Positions 42,735-54,986 of a stretch of DNA of 64,000 nucleotides are shown one piece after another (position 1 is the stretch's first letter; each line of letters opens with the position of its first letter). A program made the translations under genes and the position numbers. The DNA is taken from the NCBI GenBank assembly GCA_028277405.1, contig JANQGH010000100.1:553835-617834 (forward strand). The letters run 5' to 3'. This DNA is from Alphaproteobacteria bacterium. GTDB taxonomy: Bacteria > Pseudomonadota > Alphaproteobacteria > DSM-16000 > Inquilinaceae. A model generated the notes under the pieces. The model saw nothing but the letters and a program-made list of their open reading frames with translations, searched no databases and had not been told where the DNA came from.

Positions 42735-44084
42735 ATGTCTCTTTTCAAGAAGGAGATCAGTCGACGCAGCGCGCTGAAGGGGGCATCGGCGTTTGCCGGG
42801 TCCGCGATTGCGGCACCGCTGGTGTTTTCCAAGGGCGCATGGGCCCAGGAATTCCTGAACGATCCCGGTGATTCGCCGACCGTCACCCTCGGCTTCAACG
42901 TGCCGCAGACCGGGGCCTATGCCGACGAGGGCGCGGACGAGCTGCGCGCCTACGAACTCGCCGTGAAGCACATCAACGGCGAAGGCGACGGCGGCATGAT
43001 CAACACGATGACGCCGACCTCGCTTGGCGGCAACGGCCTCTTGGGCAAGCGTGTCGAATACGTCACCGGCGACACTCAGACCTCGGCCGACGAGGCCCGG
43101 TCCTCCGCCCGGCGCATGATCGAACGCGACGGCGTGATCATGTTCAGCGGCGGCTCGTCATCCTCCGTGGCAATCGCGCAGCAGTCGTTGGCCCAGGATA
43201 TGGGCGTCATCTTCATGAACGGCCTGACCCACTCCAACGACACCACCGGCAAGGATCGCCGCCGCTACGGCTTCCGGCACTTCTTTAACGCCTACATGTC
43301 CGGTCTGGCCTTGGGGCCGGTCCTGGCTGATCAAATCGGCACGGAACGCCGCGCCTATCACCTGACGGCGGATTACACCTGGGGCTGGACCCAGGAGGAA
43401 TCGATCGTCAACACCACCGAAGGTTTGGGCTGGGAGACGGTGGAAACCGTCCGTACGCCGCTGGGCGCCGGCGACTTCTCGCAATACATCACGCCGGTCT
43501 TGAATTCGGGCGCCGACGTGCTGGTGCTGAACCATTACGGCCGCGACATGGTCAATTCCCTGACCCAGGCGGTCCAGTTCGGCCTGCGCGACCGGGAGGC
43601 CAACGGCCAGAACTTCGAGGTCGTGGTGCCGCTGTATTCGCGCCTGATGGCACAGGGAGCGGGCGAGAACATCGCCGGCATCCTGGGCACCACCAATTGG
43701 CACTGGACACTGTCGGACCCCGGATCTCAGGCCTTCGTCGCGTCCTTCGGCCAGGAATACGGCTTCCCGCCGTCTCAGGCGGCCCACACCTGCTATTGCC
43801 AGGCGCTGCTGTATGCCAACGCGGTCGAAATGGCCGGCACGTTCTATCCGCCGGAAGTCATCCGGGCGCTGGAAGACTTCGAGTTCGACGGCATGGGCAA
43901 TGGCCCGACCCTGTACCGCGGCGGCGATCATCAGTGCTTCAAGGACGTCCTGGTCGTGCAGGGCAACCCGGACCCGACGAGCCAATTCGACCTGTTGCAA
44001 GTGGTGCAGGAAGTGCCGCGCGAGCAGGTCACCTATCCGGTCGATTTCTTCGAAGGGGAACTTGGGCCCTACGAAGTGAGTTGA
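42735..44084 (+). CDS. ABC transporter substrate-binding protein, Liv/urea type
   Basis: A 449-residue receptor with a Tat signal (KEISRRSALKGASAFAGSAI) instead of a Sec one. The Leu-Ile-Val-binding fold is seen in LGFNVPQTGAYADEG and GGSSSSVAIAQQSLAQ. Although long, it is complete. With two permeases and two ATPases downstream it forms a full importer for amino acids, amides or related solutes. The substrate is not known. Confidence 0.88.
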   Translation: MSLFKKEISRRSALKGASAFAGSAIAAPLVFSKGAWAQEFLNDPGDSPTVTLGFNVPQTGAYADEGADELRAYELAVKHINGEGDGGMINTMTPTSLGGNGLLGKRVEYVTGDTQTSADEARSSARRMIERDGVIMFSGGSSSSVAIAQQSLAQDMGVIFMNGLTHSNDTTGKDRRRYGFRHFFNAYMSGLALGPVLADQIGTERRAYHLTADYTWGWTQEESIVNTTEGLGWETVETVRTPLGAGDFSQYITPVLNSGADVLVLNHYGRDMVNSLTQAVQFGLRDREANGQNFEVVVPLYSRLMAQGAGENIAGILGTTNWHWTLSDPGSQAFVASFGQEYGFPPSQAAHTCYCQALLYANAVEMAGTFYPPEVIRALEDFEFDGMGNGPTLYRGGDHQCFKDVLVVQGNPDPTSQFDLLQVVQEVPREQVTYPVDFFEGELGPYEVS

Positions 44085-44100
44085 GGCGTCGACCGGTAAC

Positions 44101-44130
44101 GCGCCGGCCGGTCCCCCCATCGGCCGGCGC
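44101..44130 (+). terminator. Perfect stem-loop between the ABC binding-protein and permease genes
   Basis: A 10-bp perfect stem GCGCCGGCCG / CGGCCGGCGC with a 10-base loop, starting 17 bases after the first gene stop, followed by ACCTTTCC. It is a likely partial terminator or mRNA stabiliser, giving more binding protein than membrane parts. Confidence 0.6.
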
Positions 44131-44187
44131 ACCTTTCCACTGATGCGCGAACCGTCTCGAGCGGATCCAGAAGGGGTGCTTTGAGCC

Positions 44188-45204
44188 ATGGACGCCTTCG
44201 TTCTTCAGGTTTTGAACGGGCTGGATAAGGGTGGGGCCTACGCGCTGATCGCCCTGGGTCTGACCCTGGTTTTTGGCACGCTGGGGGTCGTGAATTTCGC
44301 CCACGGTGCCCTGTTCATGCTGGGCGCGTTCTGCGCGGTGACGTTCAACCTGCTCCTGAACCTGTCGGAGCGGGTCGAGGACCCGAACATCACCGCCTTT
44401 ACCGCCTATATCGACCAGCCCTATCTGGAGACCTGGTTAGGGGATTTCGGCACGCAGCTGATGGACTACTCCGTGCCGCTGTCGATCCTCTTCACCATAC
44501 CGGTGATGCTGGCGATCGGCCTGGCAATGGAACGCGGTCTGATCCGCTTCTTCTATAAGCGGTCCCACGCCGAACAGATCCTGGTTACGTTCGGCCTGGC
44601 GATCGTCTTGCAGGAAATCATCAAATCGTTTTTCGGTGCCAATCCGATCCCCGTATCGGCGCCGGACACGTTTGTCGGCACCGCCGCGATCGGGTCGCTG
44701 ATCGGCCTGGGCGAGGGGGTTGCGTATCCCTATTGGCGGCTGATCTATCTGGCTTTCTCGATCGTGGTGATCGCGGCCGTCTTCTCGTTCCTGAGATTCA
44801 CCACCTACGGCATGGTGGTGCGCGCCGGCATGGCCGACCGTGAAACCGTCGGCCTGTTGGGCATCAACATTCAGCGGCGTTTCACCGTCGTGTTCGGTCT
44901 GGCTGCGATCGTGGCCGGACTTGCCGGCGCCCTCTACACGCCGATCCTGCCGCCGGACTATCACATGGGCATGGACTTCCTGGTCCTGTCGTTCGTGGTC
45001 GTCGTCGTCGGCGGCATGGGATCGCTGGGCGGCGCCGTGGCCGCCGGCTTCCTGCTCGGCATTCTGCAATCCTTCGCCTCGATGAACGAGGTCAAGGACC
45101 TGTTCCCCGGCATCGACCAGATCATCATCTATCTGGTCGCCGTCGTCGTGCTGCTGTTGCGGCCGCGCGGGCTCATGGGGCGCAAGGGCGTGATGGAGAC
45201 CTGA
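44188..45204 (+). CDS. ABC transporter permease, LivH type
   Basis: A 338-residue membrane protein with eight or so helices. LivH features include NGLDKGGAYALIALGLTLVF, GVVNFAHGALFMLGA and the Gly-rich GGMGSLGGAVAAGFLLG near the end. It forms the pore with LivM. A periplasmic insert near residues 55-90 is longer than in E. coli LivH. Confidence 0.92.
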   Translation: MDAFVLQVLNGLDKGGAYALIALGLTLVFGTLGVVNFAHGALFMLGAFCAVTFNLLLNLSERVEDPNITAFTAYIDQPYLETWLGDFGTQLMDYSVPLSILFTIPVMLAIGLAMERGLIRFFYKRSHAEQILVTFGLAIVLQEIIKSFFGANPIPVSAPDTFVGTAAIGSLIGLGEGVAYPYWRLIYLAFSIVVIAAVFSFLRFTTYGMVVRAGMADRETVGLLGINIQRRFTVVFGLAAIVAGLAGALYTPILPPDYHMGMDFLVLSFVVVVVGGMGSLGGAVAAGFLLGILQSFASMNEVKDLFPGIDQIIIYLVAVVVLLLRPRGLMGRKGVMET

Positions 45205-45207
45205 GCC

Positions 45208-46353
45208 ATGATGATCACACGCTCCCCCCGCCATGACATGATGATGATCGGCGTCTTCGCGCTGGTCGTGCTCACCATGCCGATCTGGCTGGCGCCGTTT
45301 GGCGCCGCCTATCCCGACCTGTTACAGAAGTTCGTCATCTTCGGCATCATGGCGGTCGGTTACAATATCCTGTTTGGCCTGACGGGCTATCTGTCCTTCG
45401 GACATGCCGCGTTCCTTGGCGTCGGCTCGTATTCCGCCGTCTGGATGTTCAAGCTGTTCACCATGAACGTGATCCCCGCGGTCATTATCGGCACGCTGAT
45501 GGCTGGCGTGTTCGCCGTGGTGATCGGCTATGTCTGCCTGCGCCGGTCGGGCATCTACTTCTCGATCCTGACCCTGGCCTTGGCCCAGATGTGCTACAAC
45601 CTCGCCTATTCGGTGCTGACGCCGATTACCAATGGCGAGACCGGGCTTCAGATCCGGCCGACCGATCCCCGCATCATCGACGCGATGTTTCTTGAGCCCA
45701 CGGAACGGGTGCCGACCACGACCCTGTTCGGCATCGATATGACCGGCTATGGCGGCTTTTACTTCTGCGCCGTCGCGCTGATCATCACCTTCTTCATCTC
45801 GGTTCGCATCTTCCGCTCACCCTTCGGGCTGAAGCTGCGCGCGATCAAGTCGAACCAGAACCGGCTGAACTACACCGGCATCAACACGCGGCCCTACCTG
45901 CTGATCGCGTTCGTCATCTCCGGCATGTATGCCGGGCTCGCCGGCTCCCTTCTGGCGGTGACGGACCCGCTGGCCGGCGCGGAACGCATGCAGTGGACGG
46001 CGTCGGGCGAAATCGTGCTGATGACCATCCTGGGCGGCGCCGGCACCCTGTTCGGCCCGATCCTGGGCGCCTGGATCATCAAATACTTCGAGAACATCTT
46101 CTCCGCCTTCAATGACGGGCGTCTGCACGAGATCTTCTCGTTCCTACCGGACACGCTGGAAAGCATCGCGGTCGGCATCTCTGCCCAGTTCGTCGGCGAA
46201 GGCTGGCATCTGACCTTGGGCCTGATGTTCATGCTGATCGTGATTTTCCTGCCCGGCGGTCTGATCGAAGGCTTCAACCGCATCGTCGCCAGGCTGCGAC
46301 CCGGGCAGGCGCGACGACGCGCGCCGGCGGTCGAGGAAAAGGAGGCGAGCTGA
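45208..46353 (+). CDS. ABC transporter permease, LivM type
   Basis: A 381-residue permease. LivM features include GLTGYLSFGHAAFLGVGSYS, the LRRSGIYFSILTLALAQM helix and FGPILGAWIIKYFENIF. It starts 3 bases after livH. C-terminus is a short basic tail (ARRRAPAVEEKEAS). Confidence 0.92.
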   Translation: MMITRSPRHDMMMIGVFALVVLTMPIWLAPFGAAYPDLLQKFVIFGIMAVGYNILFGLTGYLSFGHAAFLGVGSYSAVWMFKLFTMNVIPAVIIGTLMAGVFAVVIGYVCLRRSGIYFSILTLALAQMCYNLAYSVLTPITNGETGLQIRPTDPRIIDAMFLEPTERVPTTTLFGIDMTGYGGFYFCAVALIITFFISVRIFRSPFGLKLRAIKSNQNRLNYTGINTRPYLLIAFVISGMYAGLAGSLLAVTDPLAGAERMQWTASGEIVLMTILGGAGTLFGPILGAWIIKYFENIFSAFNDGRLHEIFSFLPDTLESIAVGISAQFVGEGWHLTLGLMFMLIVIFLPGGLIEGFNRIVARLRPGQARRRAPAVEEKEAS

Positions 46354-46357
46354 GACA

Positions 46358-47115
46358 ATGGATACGGTCGTTCTCGACGTCGCTGACGTGAACAAGAACT
46401 TCGCCGGGCTGCAGGCCCTGTCGAACGTCAATCTGAAGATCAAGGAGGGCAAGACCCACGCCGTGATCGGCCCGAACGGGGCCGGCAAGTCGACCTTGCT
46501 GAATGTCTGTGTCGGCCGTCTGCAACCGGATACCGGCTCGGTCACCTTCGATGGTGAGATCATCACGGGCAAGAAGCCCTATGAGATCAACCAGGCCGGC
46601 GTGGCGCGGGTGTTCCAGACGCCCGAGATCTTCGCCGACCTGTCGGTCGAGCACAATGTCATGGTCGCGGCACTGGCCAAGCGCGACGGCTCGTTTCACC
46701 CGCACGCCTTTCGCAATCTGGTCAGCGAGACCGCGATCCATGACGAGGCGCTGGCTGTGCTGGAGGATTTGGGCCTCAAACGCATGCGCGAGATGAAGGC
46801 CGAAAGCCTGTCGCGCGGCGACAAGAGGCGGCTGGAACTGGCCATGTGCCTGATCCAGCACCCACGCCTGTTGCTGCTGGACGAGCCGACCGCCGGCATG
46901 TCGCGCCACGACACCAACCAGACCATCGACGTGCTGAAGCGCATCAAGGAGCGCGGCATGACCAAGGTGATCATCGAGCACGACATGCATGTCGTGTTCA
47001 GCCTGGCGGACTGGATCACCGTGCTGGCGCAAGGCGCCATCATCGCGGAAGGGCCGCCGGAGGAAATCAGAGGCAATCCGAAGGTTCAGGAAGCCTATCT
47101 GGGTGGAGCACACGA

Positions 47116-47119
<4 letters not shown>
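46358..47119 (+). CDS. ABC transporter ATPase, LivG type
   Basis: A 253-residue ATPase: Walker A GPNGAGKSTLLN, ABC signature LSRGDKRRLELAM and Walker B LLLLDEPTAGMSRHD. In the signature, LSGGQ is changed to LSRGD, which is seen in some Liv/urea-type LivG proteins. It shares a 4-base ATGA overlap with the next gene and energises the importer. Confidence 0.92.
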
Positions 47120-47874
<755 letters not shown>

Positions 47875-47932
47875 CGCGTTCGATCTGGTCCCGGGGTCGC
47901 CCTGAAACCGTCGGAGCGTTCCCTGTGCTGAG

Positions 47933-48595
47933 TCAGAGGATATCGCGGATGACCTTCGCCAGCGCTTCGGCCAGCGGCTGGAGTTGGTTGGCGTCGAGAT
48001 GTAGCCCGTCGATCGTGCCGGGCGCCACAACCGTCGCGGTATCGAAGCAATGGGCACCGAATTCGGCGGCTATCGGCGGGTAGGTTTCGCGCAATTGCTG
48101 CGATGCCTCGCGGCTGCCATCGCCGTCGAACCACAGCCCAATAAATGTCGCTTCGATGGTGCCGACGAGCGGCGGCACCAGGACCAGGATCTCAGGCGCC
48201 GTGCCATCCGGTCCGCAGCCCGACGTCTTGGCGGCCGCCAAGACCCGTCCGAGACCCCGCGCGATCTCGTCGGCCGTGAGCGCGAATCGACGCTTCAAAT
48301 CGTTCGACCCGAGCATGATCGCGACCAGATCGAGCGGCATGTGGGTTCTCAGCACGTTCGGCAGGTCGTTCAAGGCACTCATGCCGCCCAGCACCGGGTC
48401 GTCGAACACGGTGGTGCGGCCGTTCAGGCCTTCCTCGATGACGTGATATCCTTCGCCGAGCTCGGTCTGAAGCCGCCGCGTCCAGCGCTCCGTAAAGCCG
48501 AACCGGCGAAAATCCTTGCCCGCCGCAGGGTCGAAGCCCCAGGTCAGCGAGTCACCGAAACAGACGATCGATTTTGGATTGGCGGCGTTGGCCAT
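47933..48595 (-). CDS. SGNH/GDSL-family hydrolase
   Basis: About 220 residues of SGNH hydrolase fold. Blocks I, III and V are visible as VCFGDSLTWGFDP, MLGSNDLKRRF and DGLHLD, giving the catalytic Ser, Asn, Asp and His. Likely an arylesterase or deacetylase. The start at ATG 48595 follows GGAGG; a 22-codon extension to 48661 is unsupported. It converges on the ABC operon and lies downstream of a LysR gene. Confidence 0.85.
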   Translation of the reverse strand: MANAANPKSIVCFGDSLTWGFDPAAGKDFRRFGFTERWTRRLQTELGEGYHVIEEGLNGRTTVFDDPVLGGMSALNDLPNVLRTHMPLDLVAIMLGSNDLKRRFALTADEIARGLGRVLAAAKTSGCGPDGTAPEILVLVPPLVGTIEATFIGLWFDGDGSREASQQLRETYPPIAAEFGAHCFDTATVVAPGTIDGLHLDANQLQPLAEALAKVIRDIL

Positions 48596-48691
48596 GGTTG
48601 CGGGTGCCTCCTTCGCGGCGGATCGTCGTTTGACCGTATGCGGAGCTGACGCACTTGACAAGATCGCCGCTCCCGGCGCTGCCGCGGCGGA

Positions 48692-49585
48692 TCAACCGGC
48701 CGCCATCGCCTTGTCGAGTTCCCGCTCAAGCCAGGATTGAAACGCTCGCACGCTCGGCTTCATGGCGCCGCTGCGACCGGTGACGAACCAATAGGCGAAG
48801 CCCGTTTCGTAGCGTCCCGGAAAGGGCGCCACGACGCATTGGCGCTCCAGCGCGTCAAGCGCCAATGTCTCCCAGGCAAGGAACACGCCTTGGCCGGCGA
48901 TCGCGGCGTCGAGACAGAGGGAGGCGTCAGAAAACTGCGGCCCGTCGCCCAGGATGGATTCGTCCAGCCCGTTGGGTTCGAGCCAGACCGACCAGCCGAA
49001 CATCGAGTCCGGGTCGCGGATGATCGGCACGTCGGCAAAATCGGCCGGCGTAGACAGTCGTTGAGCCAGCGCCGGGCTGCACACCGGAAAGACGCGATGG
49101 TCCAGCAGCTTGTCCGCCTTCACCCCCGGCCAGCCGCCGGAGCCGACCCGAATACAGGCGTCGACGTCGGAGAAGGTCGGGTCGACCAGCGCGACCTCGG
49201 CATCCAGCCGGATCTTGATCTCCGGATGCAGGTCGTGAAAGTCATTCAGGCGCCAGACCAGGAACTTGCCGGCGAAGACCGGGGCGGCGGACACGGTCAA
49301 CACGTCCGCCCCCTCGCCTCCAGCCAGGGCGACGGCGCCCTCGAGGTCCGCGAACGCCGCCGTCAGGCGCCGCAGAACCTCCACGCCCAGCGGTGTGGGG
49401 ACCAGCCCCTTGGCCTGCCGTTCGAAGAGAGGCCGGCCCAACTGGCGTTCGGTCTTCTGGACCTGCTGGCTGACGGCGCCGACCGTAACCCCCAACGCAC
49501 TCGCGGCCGCCTGCAGCCCGCCCAGCCGACCGACGGCTTCCACGGCCCGCAACCCGTTGAGATGCACCCGGTTTAAGCTGTTCAT
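48692..49585 (-). CDS. LysR-family regulator, GcvA-like
   Basis: A 297-residue LysR protein with N-terminal HTH (GLQAAASALGVTVGAVSQQV, then LERQ-like QKTERQLGRPLFERQ). The start VHLNGLRAVEAVGRLG and PTPLG resemble the GcvA/AmpR group, whose members often control a neighbour. It lies upstream of the SGNH hydrolase on the same strand. Effector unknown. Confidence 0.85.
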   Translation of the reverse strand: MNSLNRVHLNGLRAVEAVGRLGGLQAAASALGVTVGAVSQQVQKTERQLGRPLFERQAKGLVPTPLGVEVLRRLTAAFADLEGAVALAGGEGADVLTVSAAPVFAGKFLVWRLNDFHDLHPEIKIRLDAEVALVDPTFSDVDACIRVGSGGWPGVKADKLLDHRVFPVCSPALAQRLSTPADFADVPIIRDPDSMFGWSVWLEPNGLDESILGDGPQFSDASLCLDAAIAGQGVFLAWETLALDALERQCVVAPFPGRYETGFAYWFVTGRSGAMKPSVRAFQSWLERELDKAMAAG

Positions 49586-49619
49586 ATAGATTTTCTAAAC
49601 TCTATGCGAAAAGAACTCC

Positions 49620-49850
49620 ATGGAAATAGGCGGTTGGCTGTTCAATGCTATAGGTATGGTCAAGAACCCATTCAAAATCATCGAGCACCTGCGTGTCTCA
49701 ATTGGTCGCCGCCGACAGCAACGCGGCCAAGGGGAACCTTGGTATCAGGATCCGATCTCCCACCCTGCGGTGCAGCGGATGACCCCAAACCAACTCGCCG
49801 ATCTGCCGCTTTCGCGCCACCGGGTCCGTCCAAGGCCGCAGAGCTGCTAG
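49620..49850 (+). CDS. Possible DUF1127-like small protein
   Basis: A 76-residue frame containing WYQDPISHPAVQRMTPNQLA, then DLPLSR, which resembles the DPxSHPxxxRM and LADLPLSR motifs of a small DUF1127-related group in alphaproteobacteria. There is only weak ribosome-binding sequence. The region is poor in other genes. The motif match makes it more than chance, but I am not certain. Confidence 0.45.
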   Translation: MEIGGWLFNAIGMVKNPFKIIEHLRVSIGRRRQQRGQGEPWYQDPISHPAVQRMTPNQLADLPLSRHRVRPRPQSC

Positions 49851-50375
49851 CCGCGGGCGACGGATCTTCGGGGACCAGGCCTGCAAAGGCGCCCGTTTTC
49901 CTGCCGGATCCGTCTCGCGTGTCGGCAATGCGTCTTGCGCCCTTGACGTTCGGCTTTCAATGCCCATGTGCTGACTATAAAGTAGCAATTTTCTAATTAC
50001 TTGGTTTGTTGAGTTTCCGTTTCTTTTGATATTTGAGTTTGGATTCGCAGAACGATTGTTTGTGGTTCCTGGGGTGACTGTCCAAACCTGCGCAGACCGT
50101 TTCCTATTGCGCCCTAATCTGGCGTGTTTTGGGTTTGTCGCCGGCGCAGGCACGGTGTCCGCCGCAAGTGACCGCCGGATCTTGCCAAGGCGAGATCCGA
50201 GAACATCTGAGCTTATCCAACGGAATTTTCGGAACTCGGCCGCCTCTGCGGTCCGGCAGGCCTTCTTTGCCTGGCGGATCGAGACTGGCCGAGATTGGAC
50301 CGTAACCGGGCGAGACGAGGCATCCTATCGGCCTTGTTTCGCGGACGGCGATAGAATCAGAGCTAGGCCGATATT
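49851..50375. other. Gene-poor AT-rich stretch
   Basis: About 525 bases without a convincing gene; bases 49970-50070 are clearly AT-richer than the rest of the window (for example AAGTAGCAATTTTCTAATTA). The only longer frame (from 50026 on the plus strand) has no family features. It may hold the promoter for the following gene or an unrecognised RNA. Confidence 0.35.
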
Positions 50376-51047
50376 ATGTTTATTATCAATATCCTAAATG
50401 AGAAACCCTTGGCGGAGCATGCTCTGCTGAAGACGATTGGCGCCGGAAATGCCGACCGGCGGATACTTCGCACCATCCTTGCAAACAGCCGTGGTCTTGC
50501 GGCGGCAATCCCGACCTGGATGGCGGCCCTTATCGAGCGGGCGCCGGACTCGGCGATTCAGATTCTGCTCACCCGGCAGCTTGATCAAGAGCTTGGTCGG
50601 GGCAGTCCGGATCCCCGCTGCGGCGTGAAGTCGGACTGGTTGCTGTCGGCGCTTAAGGGCGTGGTCGACACCATCGACGCCGATGACAGCCAATTGGCGC
50701 CGGGCCGGCGGTGGTTGGAGCACTCCGGACGGTGTTTTTGTGACCTGAGCTTCGCGGCTGCCGCGGGAGCTTTGGTGGCCGCCAAGTACCGCAGTGAGGA
50801 ACTGAGTGCCTGGTTGGAGATCATGCTGAGGCGTCAGGGCGAGGACACGGACACCCAATATGGTTGGCTCGAACAGCACGCCAACAGGCAGGCCGAGCAT
50901 GCGGCCGACATCGAGAACCTGCTGGTGATAACGGCGAGCGACCGCGAACGCGACGAGGCCGTCGGCGGCGCCGAGGCGTTCGACGCCCGCCTATGGACGT
51001 ATTTGGATCGGATGCAGCGACGCCAATACGAGAGGGTGGCCGCCTAG
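50376..51047 (+). CDS. Possible heme-oxygenase-like (TenA/HDO-fold) protein
   Basis: A 223-residue helical protein. The stretch LTRQLDQELGRGSPDPRCGV resembles the DExGxGxPxxxH segment of iron-containing redox enzymes with the heme-oxygenase-like fold, and WLEQHANRQAEHAADIENLL resembles their last metal-binding helix. However, the first His of the pattern is replaced by Cys (RCGV) and the Glu is shifted, so metal binding is doubtful. It lies 80 bases upstream of idi on the same strand. I could be wrong about the family; otherwise it is an unknown protein. Confidence 0.4.
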   Translation: MFIINILNEKPLAEHALLKTIGAGNADRRILRTILANSRGLAAAIPTWMAALIERAPDSAIQILLTRQLDQELGRGSPDPRCGVKSDWLLSALKGVVDTIDADDSQLAPGRRWLEHSGRCFCDLSFAAAAGALVAAKYRSEELSAWLEIMLRRQGEDTDTQYGWLEQHANRQAEHAADIENLLVITASDRERDEAVGGAEAFDARLWTYLDRMQRRQYERVAA

Positions 51048-51127
51048 AGTCCGTCTCAAGACAGGATCTGACTCACCCTTCCCAAACGGCGCTGTCGGCC
51101 TAGCTTAGCCTGGATCGAAGCCGCGGC

Positions 51128-51705
51128 GTGTCAGCGTCCGCCAACGATTTGCCGAGCGTAGGGAGTATCAGCCTTTTGTCGGGCAGCCGCGAACAGGTGA
51201 TCCTTGTCGACGCGCAGGACAATCCCGTCGGCGTGATGGAAAAGCTGGCGGCCCATCGGGAGGGTGCGCTTCACCGGGCCTTCTGTATCTTCGTTTTCGA
51301 CCGTGCGGGCAGGCTGCTGCTGCAACGCCGTGCGTCCGGCAAGTACCATTCCGGCGGCCTTTGGACCAATACCTGTTGCAGTCATCCTCGACCGGGCGAG
51401 ACGGTTGCCGCTGCTGCCCGGCGGCGCCTGAAAGAGGAGATGGGCATCGACTGCCGACTGGACCGGCGCTTCAGCTTTCACTACCGCGCCGACCTCCCCA
51501 ACGGCCTAGTCGAACATGAGCTGGCTCACGTGCTGTTCGGACGGTTCGACGGCGCGCCCCGCTTGAACCCGGACGAGGCCGACGATTGGCGTTTTTCGTC
51601 GCTCGCGTCCGTCAAACGGCAAGTCGCCGACCGGCCCGAGGACTTCACGGCCTGGTTCAAGATCGTCTTGCCGAGGGTCGATCGCGACGGTGACGCCGTT
51701 CCCCG

Positions 51706-51709
<4 letters not shown>
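51128..51709 (+). CDS. idi: Isopentenyl-diphosphate delta-isomerase, type I
   Basis: A 193-residue Nudix-fold isomerase interconverting IPP and DMAPP. The catalytic Cys lies in WTNTCCSHP and the Glu in VEHELAHVLFG; the Nudix-like AAARRRLKEEMGI helix is clear. The start is GTG 51128. Its stop overlaps the stop of the opposing treS gene. IPP isomerase is not essential in MEP-pathway bacteria and often serves carotenoid or hopanoid synthesis; no such genes are in this window. Confidence 0.92.
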
Positions 51710-54981
<3,272 letters not shown>

Positions 54982-54986
54982 CGGTC

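Noticed and set aside
50026..50397. 124-codon plus-strand frame in the AT-rich stretch
   Set aside because: No ribosome-binding site, mixed composition and overlap with the next gene start.
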